Shown piece after piece: positions 28,496-36,768 of a DNA stretch of 64,000 nucleotides (positions are counted from its first letter, which is position 1; every line of letters begins with the position of its first letter). This DNA comes from Bradyrhizobium lablabi. Lineage in GTDB: Bacteria; Pseudomonadota; Alphaproteobacteria; Rhizobiales; Xanthobacteraceae. The notes beneath the pieces are model-generated. The model was not told where the DNA came from, did no database searches, and saw nothing but the letters and a program-made list of their open reading frames with translations. Location of the stretch: contig NZ_JAFCLN010000017.1 in NCBI RefSeq assembly GCF_018129385.1, positions 62,001-126,000 of the forward strand. The letters run 5' to 3'. The position numbers and the translations under genes were made by a program.

Positions 28496-29368
28496 CTAGC
28501 CGCCGGAAAAATCCTTCGGCGTGAAGACGAGATCGAGCGCCTTCCATTCGCCGTAGCGGTCCGGCGGCAGCATGGCGTAGGGCTGACACGCCTTCAGCGC
28601 CGCAATCGCGCTTTGCAAAAGCTCGATCGCCTTGACGTTGGCGCTGCCGCCACCCACGGCAGGATCGCCGGCGAGCCGGCCCTCCTGTGTCAGGAACACG
28701 CGGAGCTTTACCAGGACGTTGTCGGAAGGTGCGACCGACGCCGGCAGTTTAGCGCAGGTCTTCAGATGCCGGCGAAACTCGGCGACCACGCTGGAAGAGA
28801 CATCGGCCTTCACGGATGTCGTCGAGGCATCGTAGCCATCTTCGGATTTTTGACCGGCATCGCTCGCGGCGGTCTGCATCGGCAGTTCCGGCGGCAAGCC
28901 GAGCGCGATGTTGTACTTCACGGTGAGATCGGGTTGCGCAGGCGCGTAGCCGGGCACGGAAGCGCCGACCATCGCCTTCGGCGCAGCGGCCACCTGTCGC
29001 TGGCTTTGATCCGGCCCCGGCGGCTGGACAGCTTGCGGAGACGGCGGCGGCGCGGCTCGAGGTGCCGACGGCGCCGGATCCGACGCGGTCTGTTGTGCCA
29101 GAGACGAAAAATCGAGCGGCGATTTTGCCGGCTCCGGCGGCTTGGGCGTTTCCGGCACGACCTCCTGCGGCGTAACGATGTCGACCGCGATCGTTTCCGC
29201 CGTCACCGAATGGAACGGATGCACGTCGGAGACGTACAGCACCAGCGCCAGAATCGACAGATGTGCGATCGCCGACGCCGTCACGCCCGTGCGTATGGCC
29301 GGTTGCGGTTCCAACTTGCTGACGAATTTTTTCTTGACGCCCTGCCCCGACAATAGCGCGTAGGGCAC
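28496..29368 (-). CDS. TonB/TolA-like envelope protein with C-terminal TonB-type domain
   Basis: This protein of about 290 residues has an N-terminal membrane helix (GVTASAIAHLSILALVLYV) and a long Pro/Ala/Gln-rich periplasmic linker. A C-terminal domain follows (SSVVAEFRRHLKTCAKLPASV, NVLVKLRVFLTQEGRLAG) resembling TolA/TonB domain III. No ExbB/ExbD or Tol genes are next to it. The start is uncertain: GTG 29368 lies 8 bases after the aldo/keto reductase stop, and TTG 29395 is an alternative. The two genes probably share a transcript. Confidence 0.72.
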   Translation of the reverse strand: MPYALLSGQGVKKKFVSKLEPQPAIRTGVTASAIAHLSILALVLYVSDVHPFHSVTAETIAVDIVTPQEVVPETPKPPEPAKSPLDFSSLAQQTASDPAPSAPRAAPPPSPQAVQPPGPDQSQRQVAAAPKAMVGASVPGYAPAQPDLTVKYNIALGLPPELPMQTAASDAGQKSEDGYDASTTSVKADVSSSVVAEFRRHLKTCAKLPASVAPSDNVLVKLRVFLTQEGRLAGDPAVGGGSANVKAIELLQSAIAALKACQPYAMLPPDRYGEWKALDLVFTPKDFSGG

Positions 29369-29375
29369 AACAGGC

Positions 29376-30194
29376 TCAATCCCATTTCGGCGCAAAACCG
29401 TAATCGGTCAGGCGTCCGCCGCTATTGCCCAAGCCGGAAATCTCGCGCATTTCGGCTTCCGACAGTTCGAAATCGAAGATTTCCATGTTCTCCGACAGCC
29501 GCTCCAGCCGCGAGGTGCGCGGGATCGCCGAGACGCCCTGCTGCACCAGCCAGCGCAGGCACACTTGCGCGGCGCTCTTGCCATGCGCCTTGCCGATCCG
29601 CGCGAGCACTTCGTCGTTCTTGATCCGGCCCTTGGCGATCGGACTGTAAGCGACAACAGCCATATCGTGCCGCGCGCAGGCTTCCCGCACCTTGCTCTGG
29701 TCGAGATAGGGGTGAAATTCGACCTGATCGCACACCAGTGGCGCCGGGCATTTCTCCACCGCTTCCTCGATCAGGGCCACCGTGAAATTCGACACGCCAA
29801 TGTGCCGGGTCATGCCGAGCTTGCGGACATGCGCCAGCGCGCCCAGCGTCTCCGACAGCGGCACCCGCGGATTGGGCCAGTGCAGGAGCAAGAGGTCGAC
29901 CTCGGACAGGCGAAGCTTGTTCAGGCTCTCTTTGGCAGAGCGCTCCAGATCATGCGGCGCAAAATGGCTGGTCCACACCTTGGTGGTGACGAACACCTCC
30001 TCACGCCTGACGCCGGAAGCGCGCAAGGCCTCGCCGACCTCGCGCTCGTTGTCATAGGCCTGCGCGGTGTCGATGTGGCGATAGCCGAGCCGCAGCGCCT
30101 GCTGGACCAGCCGCGCGCAGGTGCGGCCGCGCAGCTCCCAGGTGCCGAGCCCGATCGCGGGGATTTTGGCGCCATTGGCTTCGACGAAAAGCAT
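29376..30194 (-). CDS. Aldo/keto reductase (2,5-diketo-D-gluconate reductase type)
   Basis: This 272-residue TIM-barrel NADPH oxidoreductase has GYRHIDTAQAYDNEREVGEA (catalytic Asp/Tyr), VFVTTKVW (catalytic Lys), LLLLHWPNP (catalytic His) and the C-terminal AIPRTSRLERLSENMEIFDF. It reduces carbonyl compounds; the specific substrate is not evident. It lies upstream of the TonB-like gene on the same strand. Confidence 0.93.
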   Translation of the reverse strand: MLFVEANGAKIPAIGLGTWELRGRTCARLVQQALRLGYRHIDTAQAYDNEREVGEALRASGVRREEVFVTTKVWTSHFAPHDLERSAKESLNKLRLSEVDLLLLHWPNPRVPLSETLGALAHVRKLGMTRHIGVSNFTVALIEEAVEKCPAPLVCDQVEFHPYLDQSKVREACARHDMAVVAYSPIAKGRIKNDEVLARIGKAHGKSAAQVCLRWLVQQGVSAIPRTSRLERLSENMEIFDFELSEAEMREISGLGNSGGRLTDYGFAPKWD

Positions 30195-30246
30195 GATGGG
30201 GCGCTCGCAAGATCGCGCCCATTATGTCGTGTGCGCGAAGGCGTTG

Positions 30247-30576
30247 CTAGACCGGCTCGGGTTCCGTCGCGAGCGCGGCGAACACCGCATCCGGCGCGCG
30301 GGCGATGACGGCGAGCAATGCGCGGGCCGGCCCGCGCGGGGCGCGCTTGCCCTGCTCCCAGTTGCGGATGGTTTCCACGGGCACGCCGAGCTTGGCGGCG
30401 AATTCGGTCTGGGTGAGCCGCGCGCGGCGGCGCAGGTCGCGAACGGCCGGCGTGATCTCCACCGGTGCGACCGCCGGCATCGCCGGCGCGAGCGGAAACT
30501 CCTGCCCATCACGCAGTTCGACGATCCGTCCGTCCGCCTTCAGCCGCAAGCGCATGCTCGGTTTCATGCACCGCAT
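30247..30576 (-). CDS. XRE-family helix-turn-helix regulator (HigA/antitoxin-like)
   Basis: This 109-residue protein has a short beta-rich N-terminus (LRLKADGRIVELRDG) and a C-terminal XRE domain (ARLTQTEFAAKLGVPVETIRNWEQGKRAP). The layout resembles HigA-type antitoxins and their solitary relatives, but no toxin gene is adjacent. ATG 30567 is an alternative start. A perfect TTAA-N7-TTAA box lies 16 bases upstream. Confidence 0.85.
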   Translation of the reverse strand: MRCMKPSMRLRLKADGRIVELRDGQEFPLAPAMPAVAPVEITPAVRDLRRRARLTQTEFAAKLGVPVETIRNWEQGKRAPRGPARALLAVIARAPDAVFAALATEPEPV

Positions 30577-30591
30577 GATGCGGCAAGCACG

Positions 30592-30606
30592 TTAAGGTCC
30601 GATTAA
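30592..30606 (-). promoter_or_regulatory. CtrA-type box upstream of the XRE gene
   Basis: On the minus strand the sequence is TTAATCGGACCTTAAC, an exact TTAA-N7-TTAAC match to the alphaproteobacterial CtrA site. TTAA is rare in this GC-rich DNA, and the site lies 16-30 bases upstream of the start codon. CtrA binding is inference. Confidence 0.5.
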
Positions 30607-30664
30607 CGATAGAAGCCGCTGACTCGACGGACTTTTTTCTGACGCGTTTTCGTCACGCGAACCG

Positions 30665-32086
30665 CTATTTCAGCCCGAACCACAGCGTGGCGATGCCGAG
30701 GAAGGAGAAGAAGCCGACCACGTCAGTGACGGTCGTGACGAAGGTCCCGGAGGCAACGGCAGGATCGGCCCTGACGCGCTCCAGCAGAATCGGGATCAGG
30801 ATGCCGCCGAGCGCACCGGCGATCAGGTTGCAGACGATGGCAAGGCCGATCACCATCCCGAGGCCGGGGATCTTGAACCATGCGACCGCGGCCACGCCGG
30901 TGATGACGGCAAAGGCGAGGCCATTGACGAGCCCGACCATGGCCTCGCGCAGCACGACCCGCCAGGCATTGCTGGCGCGCAGCTCGCGCGTCGCCAGCGC
31001 CCGCACCGCCACCGTCATGGTTTGGGTCGCGGCATTGCCGCCCTGGCTCGCCACGATCGGCGCCAGCACGGCGAGCGCCACCATCTTTTCGAGCTGTCCC
31101 TCGAACAGGCCGAGCACGGATGAGGCAAGGAAAGCGGTGGCGAGATTGACCAGCAGCCAGTTGAAGCGGCCGCGCGCAATGGTCCAGACATTGTCGGACA
31201 GCTCTTCGTGGCTGGTGACGCCGCCCAGCGCCTTCAGATCCTCGTCGGCCTCCTCCTCGATGACGTCGACGACGTCGTCGATGGTGATGACGCCGACCAG
31301 CCGGTCCTGGGTATCGGTCACGGGCGCCGCCACCAGGTTATACTTGCCGAACATCCGCGCGACTTCTTCCTGGTCCTCCAGCACCGAGACGCGGCGGCGG
31401 TCCTCGTCGATGAGATCCTTCAGCGGCACCATGCGGCGCGAGCGCAGCAGCACGTCGAGCGGCACCGCACCCTGCCAGCGCTGGTCTTTGTCGACGGCGT
31501 AGATCTCGTAGAAGCGGTCCGGCAGATCGGAGGTCTCGCGCATGTAGTCGATCGCCTGCCCGACGGTCCAGTCCGGCGGCACCGAGATGAACTCGGTCTG
31601 CATGCGCCTTCCGGCGGAATTTTCCGGATACAGCAGGCGGCGCTCGATCGCATCGCGCTCCAGCGGCGGCAGCTTTTCCAGAACCTCTTCGCGGTCTTCC
31701 TCGTCGAGCGCTTCCAGCAGCTCGACCGCGTCGTCGGATTCCAGTTCGCGAACGCCCTCGGCGACTTCCTCCGGCTCCAGTTCTTCGAGGATCTCCTCGC
31801 GGACGCCTTCGTCGACTTCGTTGAGCGCCGAGAAGTCGAAGTCCGAGCCGGTCAGCTCGACCAGTTGAACGCGGTCTTCCGGCGCGAGCGCGCTGATCAG
31901 GTCGCCAAGATCGGCCTCATGCAATTCGGCGACGACTTCGCGCAGGAACGCGGTGTCGGCGGCATGGATGGCGCGCGTAATCTCGGCGACAAATTCCGGA
32001 CGTATATGGCCCTCATCATCCCGCATCGGATGGCGGTCGAGCACCGATGCATCGGCCGGTTGCGCAACGTTCACATCGTCGGCCAT
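30665..32086 (-). CDS. mgtE: Magnesium transporter MgtE
   Basis: This 473-residue protein begins MADDVNVAQPA. It has an acidic MgtE N domain (LLEALDEEDREEVLEKLP), a pair of CBS domains (YEIYAVDKDQRW, LVGVITIDDVVDVIEEEADED) and a five-helix membrane domain (ASQGGNAATQTMTV, GFFSFLGIATLWFGL). It is a Mg2+-gated channel, closed when the cytosolic domains bind Mg2+. Start 32086 fits the family; the open frame upstream is not protein-like. No Mg riboswitch is seen. Confidence 0.95.
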   Translation of the reverse strand: MADDVNVAQPADASVLDRHPMRDDEGHIRPEFVAEITRAIHAADTAFLREVVAELHEADLGDLISALAPEDRVQLVELTGSDFDFSALNEVDEGVREEILEELEPEEVAEGVRELESDDAVELLEALDEEDREEVLEKLPPLERDAIERRLLYPENSAGRRMQTEFISVPPDWTVGQAIDYMRETSDLPDRFYEIYAVDKDQRWQGAVPLDVLLRSRRMVPLKDLIDEDRRRVSVLEDQEEVARMFGKYNLVAAPVTDTQDRLVGVITIDDVVDVIEEEADEDLKALGGVTSHEELSDNVWTIARGRFNWLLVNLATAFLASSVLGLFEGQLEKMVALAVLAPIVASQGGNAATQTMTVAVRALATRELRASNAWRVVLREAMVGLVNGLAFAVITGVAAVAWFKIPGLGMVIGLAIVCNLIAGALGGILIPILLERVRADPAVASGTFVTTVTDVVGFFSFLGIATLWFGLK

Positions 32087-32190
32087 GCCGCGCCTCGCCG
32101 TTTGACAGAATGAGGGAACTTGTCTGTTATTGCCGCCCCGCATTAGCCAATGGATAACGCCAAGTGCAAGATAAAGATGCCGGCGCATCG

Positions 32191-32982
32191 ATGCCGATGA
32201 AATCGCTGGCCGGCGCCCTGCTGCTCTCGCTGGCGTGCATGCCGGCGGCACCTGCGGCGGAATGTCCGCGCAAGGATGCGCTCGGTACCTCGCGCGTCCT
32301 TGCCGTGGATGCGGCGACATGGCCGCAGACCGGCCTGATGAGTTTTCCGCAGAGCCTGCCGCTGGAAGACCACGAGGTCGTGCTGACCTTTGACGACGGT
32401 CCCTCACCTGCGACCAATGCAGACGTGCTGGCGGCGCTGGCACACGAATGCGTGCGCGCCACGTTTTTCCTGATCGGCAAGACCGCGTCCGAGCACCCTG
32501 ATCTGGTCAAGCGGATTGCCGCCGCAGGTCACACGATCGGCCATCACTCCTGGTCCCACAACAACTTGAAATACATGTCGGGCGAGGATGCCGCGGGCGA
32601 GATCGACAAGGGTATCGCCGCGGTCGAACAGGCGCTGCACGGGGTGTCGACCACGGTGCCGTCGACGCCGTTCTTCCGCTACCCCTTCTTCGAAATGACG
32701 CAGGCGACGCTGGACAACCTGCAAAAACGTAACATTGCCGTGTTCGGCGCCGATCTGGCCGCCGACGACTGGCTGCAGATGAAACCTGAGGACGAGCTGA
32801 AGCTACTCACACAGAGGCTCAACGCTGCGGGAAAAGGTGTCATCTTGCTGCACGATCCCGCGCGCCAGACGGCGGCCATGCTGCCGGCGTTCCTGCGCTA
32901 TCTGCGTGACAATGGCTACCGGGTCGTGCATCTGGTGCCGGCGATTGCGGCGGCCGGCACGACGACCGCCCACAAGAAATGA
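32191..32982 (+). CDS. Polysaccharide deacetylase (NodB domain), secreted
   Basis: This 263-residue protein has a signal peptide (SLAGALLLSLACMPAAPAAE) and a NodB domain with VLTFDDGPSP (metal/catalytic Asp pair), ATFFLIGKTASEHPDLV, the HSWSH zinc motif and ILLHDPARQTA. It should de-N-acetylate an amino sugar polymer in the periplasm. ATG 32191 is chosen because the signal peptide starts there; a GTG at 32164 is possible. It is a tandem paralogue of the next gene. Confidence 0.9.
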   Translation: MPMKSLAGALLLSLACMPAAPAAECPRKDALGTSRVLAVDAATWPQTGLMSFPQSLPLEDHEVVLTFDDGPSPATNADVLAALAHECVRATFFLIGKTASEHPDLVKRIAAAGHTIGHHSWSHNNLKYMSGEDAAGEIDKGIAAVEQALHGVSTTVPSTPFFRYPFFEMTQATLDNLQKRNIAVFGADLAADDWLQMKPEDELKLLTQRLNAAGKGVILLHDPARQTAAMLPAFLRYLRDNGYRVVHLVPAIAAAGTTTAHKK

Positions 32983-33071
32983 AATAGGTGAGGAATTACA
33001 ATCATTAAATCGGCGTTCATCACGCCGGCTATAATGCCGTTAAGACGATTTGGAATGCGAGCAGAAATTTG

Positions 33072-34457
33072 ATGAGCGGTAATGTTGGACCTGGTGTTGG
33101 ACTTGGCGTCCGGACGCAGCGTTGGGCCGGTTGGCTGGCGCTGTTGATTGCGGGGATGGCGAGCGGGAGCGCGCTTGCTGCGAACTGCCCCGGCCATCCG
33201 GATGCGCTCGGCACCTCGCGCACGCTGGTGGTGGATGCCAAGGCGCATCCCCTGATCGGCACCATGCAGTATCGCGAAACGCTGCCGCTCGAAGACGGTG
33301 AAGTGGTGCTGACTTTCGATGACGGCCCGCTGCCGAAATACTCCAACCAGATTCTGGAAATCCTTGCCGCACAATGCGTGAAGGCGACCTTCTTCCTGGT
33401 CGGCCAGCAGGCGCGGGCGAATCCCGAAGGCGTGCGCAAGGTGCGCGACGCCGGCCATACGGTCGCGACCCACACCCAGAACCATCCGTCCGGCATGCAC
33501 AAGCTGCCGCTCGAGCGCGCCACCAAGGATATCGAGGACGGCATCGCCTCGGTGAAGGCCGCGCTCGGCGATGGCGGCGCGGCGCTCTCGCCGTTCTTCC
33601 GAATTCCCGGGCTCGCTCGCAATGACGGGATCGAGGAATTCACGAGGGCGCAGGGCCTCCAGATCTGGAGCGCGGATTTTCCGGCCGACGACTGGCGCCC
33701 GGTCTCGTCCAGGCGCGTCCATGACCTTGCGATGCAGCGCCTCAAGGGCAAGGGCAAAGGCATTTTGCTGCTGCACGACATCCAGCCCCGCACCGTGGCG
33801 GCCCTGCCGGGAATCCTGCGCGACCTGAAGGCGGGCGGCTATCGCATCGTCCATGTCGTGCCCGCGACGGCCGACCTGCCCGCGACGCCGACCGAGCCGA
33901 TCCAGTGGCTGCTCAATCCGCCGTCCGAGCATGTCCCGGTCGCCCGCTGGCCAAGAATCCCGAATTTTGTTTTTGCAGAAACCCGATCGCTGCCGGTGCC
34001 GCAACTGACGGATACCTGGTGGAATGACGGCGCCGTGCTCGATCACCCGAAACGCGCCCAGCGCGGCGTTCCGCTGCCGCGCGAGGCGCCGTGGCCGCGG
34101 CTGGTTCAGGTGGCGTCCGCCGGCGCCACCCTGCCCGTTCCGGCCGCCGGCGTGTTCGAAGTCGAGGAGGGATTGCGCGTCGCCATGCGCGGCGTGGCCT
34201 CGTCCGCACGCCGCGCCGAACCGACACGCGCGGCCCAGGCCGAGCCGAAACGTCCGGCAAGGCTCGCGCACATCGCTGCCCGCCACGGCAAGCGCATCGC
34301 GGGCGCATCGGCAATCCATGGCAAGCCCGCCGTCAGCGGAAAGCCGGCACACCACGCGCGAGCCGCTGGCCCCGCCGGGCGGAAAGCTTCCAAGCGCGCG
34401 ATCCCCGACAAGAAGAACGCCAAGGGCAACGGCCGCAACCGGGAAGCGCGGGCATAA
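33072..34457 (+). CDS. Polysaccharide deacetylase (NodB domain) with long basic C-terminal tail
   Basis: This 461-residue protein is paralogous to its upstream neighbour: both share CP..DALGTSR, a VVDA/AVDA strand and LPLEDGEVVLTFDDGP. It has a signal peptide, the HTQNH zinc motif and LLLHDIQPRTVAALPGIL. After about residue 270 it gains a Pro-rich stretch and an Arg/Lys/Ala-rich tail not typical of the family. The tail may bind anionic polymer; that is inference. Confidence 0.88.
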   Translation: MSGNVGPGVGLGVRTQRWAGWLALLIAGMASGSALAANCPGHPDALGTSRTLVVDAKAHPLIGTMQYRETLPLEDGEVVLTFDDGPLPKYSNQILEILAAQCVKATFFLVGQQARANPEGVRKVRDAGHTVATHTQNHPSGMHKLPLERATKDIEDGIASVKAALGDGGAALSPFFRIPGLARNDGIEEFTRAQGLQIWSADFPADDWRPVSSRRVHDLAMQRLKGKGKGILLLHDIQPRTVAALPGILRDLKAGGYRIVHVVPATADLPATPTEPIQWLLNPPSEHVPVARWPRIPNFVFAETRSLPVPQLTDTWWNDGAVLDHPKRAQRGVPLPREAPWPRLVQVASAGATLPVPAAGVFEVEEGLRVAMRGVASSARRAEPTRAAQAEPKRPARLAHIAARHGKRIAGASAIHGKPAVSGKPAHHARAAGPAGRKASKRAIPDKKNAKGNGRNREARA

Positions 34458-34486
34458 GGCCGCTTCCGTTCAGAAAGCCGGCCGGC

Positions 34487-34861
34487 TCAGTTCGTCACGA
34501 TCTTGGCGATGCAGAGCAGGATGACCAGCGCCAGGAACAGCAAGTCGATATAGGACTTCATCTCGCCGGCATAACGCAGCTCGGCGACATCGCTGACGAT
34601 CTGCTTGCGCGAGGCTGCGGCACTCGGACCTTCCGCCGCAAGCCCCGCCAGCCGCCGCGTCTCGCCTTCCAGCCGCTCGATGCGCTGGAAGAAATGGAAC
34701 GCCCGCAGGGCGGAGAACGCATGCATCCCGGCATAAACCAGGATGAGGACCGCCAGCACCGCGCGCTGCGGATATTTTTCCAACAGGTTCAGGCTGTAAT
34801 AGACCGCCGCCAGGAACACGAAGTTGGAAGCGAAGCGATAGGCGTAGCCAAGAAACTTCAT
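34487..34861 (-). CDS. Small integral membrane protein of unknown function
   Basis: This 124-residue protein has hydrophobic stretches ASNFVFLAAVYYSLNLL, RAVLAVLILVYAGMHAF and YIDLLFLALVILLCIAKIV, with a charged helical loop (FFQRIERLEGETRRL) between the second and third. The ATG at 34861 follows CCGGAGCATCCGC. It converges with the deacetylase gene. I do not recognise a family. Confidence 0.7.
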   Translation of the reverse strand: MKFLGYAYRFASNFVFLAAVYYSLNLLEKYPQRAVLAVLILVYAGMHAFSALRAFHFFQRIERLEGETRRLAGLAAEGPSAAASRKQIVSDVAELRYAGEMKSYIDLLFLALVILLCIAKIVTN

Positions 34862-35048
34862 GCGGATGCTCCGGAAGGCAGATCGCCGAATCCTTGCGCG
34901 GTAATCATTTACGCCGCGTGTGTGTCGCCGCCGCAACGCAAGCATGATTAACCGTTGGAATCATGGAACTTGCGGGACGCCGGCGAACGGCGTCGGCGCA
35001 GCCTGTTTTCATCACAGGGATACGCGACCCGAAACCACATCTGAGGTC

Positions 35049-35133
35049 TGGTGCGCTCGGAGGGACTCGAACCCCCACGATGTTACTCACTGCCACCTCA
35101 AGGCAGCGCGTCTACCAATTCCGCCACGAGCGC
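35049..35133 (-). tRNA. tRNA-Leu (anticodon GAG)
   Basis: On the minus strand an 85-base cloverleaf runs from GCGCTCG to its complement and a genomically encoded ACCA end. It has D-loop GGTAGACGCG, anticodon stem CTGCC/GGCAG with loop TTGAGGT (anticodon GAG), a long class II variable arm, and T-loop GGTTCGAGTCC. It reads CUC/CUU leucine codons. Confidence 0.95.
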
Positions 35134-35252
35134 TTGGGAGATCGGCCTTTGGGCTTGCCCCGGCCGGATCAACGGCGCGGATGTAACAAATCAGGATTGG
35201 GGGTACAAGGCCCGTCAGCCAACGGATTCAGAGGAGATTTGGGACCGGATTC

Positions 35253-35498
35253 CTACCTGTTGCCCGCCCGGCGCGGCAGCATCTGCTTGACCTCGACCGC
35301 GATGCGGTTGCGGTCGACCAGCACCACGCCGCTGGCGACCGGCATGTTGTTGGCGAGGATTTTCACCTCGTCCGCTTCGGTCGCATCGAGCTCGATGATG
35401 GCGCCGCGCGACAGCCGCATCACCTGGTGGATGGGCATCGTCGTGGTGCCGAGCACCACCATCAGATCGACGCTGACCTTATCGAGAGTTGCGACCAC
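35253..35498 (-). CDS. fliN: FliN/FliM C-terminal (SpoA) domain protein, flagellar motor switch type
   Basis: This 81-residue protein is a single SpoA domain (LDKVSVDLMVVLGTTTMPIHQVMRLSRGAIIEL, then LANNMPVASGVVLVDRNRIAVEV, key positions ASG and Asp). FliN forms the C-ring of the flagellar motor with FliM. No other flagellar gene is nearby, so this is an isolated copy, perhaps a paralogue of an operon-encoded FliN. A CtrA-like double site lies 64-82 bases upstream. Confidence 0.85.
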   Translation of the reverse strand: MVATLDKVSVDLMVVLGTTTMPIHQVMRLSRGAIIELDATEADEVKILANNMPVASGVVLVDRNRIAVEVKQMLPRRAGNR

Positions 35499-35561
35499 TT
35501 TTGAACCGCCGGACCGTGACTAGATTGCTTGAGATTCCGCTTGGTTCCACCTGACCATGTT

Positions 35562-35580
35562 ATGGTTAGCCAATGGTTAA
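35562..35580 (-). promoter_or_regulatory. CtrA-like double half-site between fliN-like gene and lipB
   Basis: The minus strand reads TTAACCAT-TGG-CTAACCAT, that is TTAA-N7-CTAA, with each half followed by CCAT. One base differs from TTAA-N7-TTAA. It lies upstream of the fliN-like gene and overlaps the lipB start codon, so binding could affect both. Confidence 0.45.
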
Positions 35581-36313
35581 TGACCGCCAAAGCCTCGATC
35601 TGACGACGTTTGCCGGCCCGGCCGGCGCGCCGCCCGTGGAGTGGCGGATAGCCGACCGGCTTGTCGCCTACCCCGAAGCCGTCGCCGCCATGGAAGAGCG
35701 CGCGGCCGCCATCGCGGCCGGTCAGGCCAGTGAGCTGGTCTGGCTGCTGGAGCATCCCCCGCTCTACACCTCGGGCACCTCAGGCAAGAACGACGACCTG
35801 CTCGACCCGCGCTTTCCCCTGTTTACATCAGGGCGCGGCGGGCAGCTCACCTATCACGGCCCGGGCCAGCGGGTGGCCTATGTGATGCTCGACCTGAAAC
35901 GGCGGCGGCCGGATGTGCGCGCCTATGTGGCGGGGCTGGAGGAATGGATCATCCGCACGCTCGGCCATTTCAACGTGCGCGGCGAGCGGCGCGAGGACCG
36001 GGTCGGCGTCTGGGTCAAACGCCCCGACAAGGGCGAAGGCTTTGAGGACAAGATCGCGGCGATCGGTGTCCGCCTGCGCAAATGGGTGTCGTTCCACGGC
36101 ATCGCCATCAATGTCGAGCCGGACCTGTCGCATTTCTCCGCGATCGTGCCCTGCGGCGTCGCCGATGCCAGATACGGTGTCACCTCGCTGGTCGATCTCG
36201 GCTACCCCGTCGGCATGGCCGATGTCGACATCGCGCTCCGACAGGCGTTCGCCGAGGTGTTCGGGCCGGTCGAGGCGCGCCTGCCGGCAGCGACCGTGTG
36301 CTCGGGATCGTAG
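35573..36313 (+). CDS. lipB: Lipoyl(octanoyl) transferase LipB
   Basis: This 246-residue enzyme moves octanoyl from acyl carrier protein to lipoate-dependent enzymes. Visible motifs are LLEHPPLYTSGTSG, GGQLTYHGPGQRV, the catalytic Lys160 in KIAAIGVRLRKWVSFHG and Cys194 in IVPCGV. The ATG at 35573 overlaps a CtrA-like site. The next gene starts one base after the stop. Confidence 0.96.
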   Translation: MVNDRQSLDLTTFAGPAGAPPVEWRIADRLVAYPEAVAAMEERAAAIAAGQASELVWLLEHPPLYTSGTSGKNDDLLDPRFPLFTSGRGGQLTYHGPGQRVAYVMLDLKRRRPDVRAYVAGLEEWIIRTLGHFNVRGERREDRVGVWVKRPDKGEGFEDKIAAIGVRLRKWVSFHGIAINVEPDLSHFSAIVPCGVADARYGVTSLVDLGYPVGMADVDIALRQAFAEVFGPVEARLPAATVCSGS

Positions 36314-36314
36314 C

Positions 36315-36713
36315 GTGTCGAGGAGCGCGATTCTCACGCTCTGTCTCGTCGCGATCGCCGTTGTCGCGTGGATCGTTCTGCGACGGAGCCAATCCAGGAT
36401 CTGGTTCAAGACATTTGACGAAGTGGCCGTCGTTCGGGAACTCCTGCTCTGGGCGGCACCCAAAGTGCCGGGCCGGCGCGGCCGGATGTTATTTGCCACT
36501 CCGCTCGCTATCGCGCCCTACGCGATTCCGCACCTGTATTCGATATCGCGCGGCGATCTTGCCGTTCTGGCTCCCTACATCGACGAATGGATCGAGGGAA
36601 AGCTGCCGCCGCAGAACCTGCCTGCCGAATACGAGGACATCCGGCCAAAAGTCCTGCTCGCCTTCAAGCAGCGCCTGCGGGCCGAAGGACGATGGCCGTC
36701 GCCCGGCGCGTGA
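36315..36713 (+). CDS. Small membrane-anchored protein of unknown function
   Basis: This 132-residue protein (GTG start) follows lipB by one base and so is probably co-transcribed. It has one N-terminal membrane helix (AILTLCLVAIAVVAWIVL) and a soluble domain (LLLWAAPKVPGRRGRMLFATP, YDEWIEGKLPP-type region). I do not recognise a family. The coupled position supports it as real. Confidence 0.65.
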   Translation: MSRSAILTLCLVAIAVVAWIVLRRSQSRIWFKTFDEVAVVRELLLWAAPKVPGRRGRMLFATPLAIAPYAIPHLYSISRGDLAVLAPYIDEWIEGKLPPQNLPAEYEDIRPKVLLAFKQRLRAEGRWPSPGA

Positions 36714-36768
36714 AAAGGTGTGTGCGCCCTTCCTCACGCCGGCCGGTGCGGGGCATGTTTTCGCCTGA

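Noticed and set aside
34920..35523. Short plus-strand frames running through the tRNA-Leu gene
   Set aside because: They are the typical false proteins produced by translating a tRNA region; the cloverleaf on the minus strand explains the sequence.
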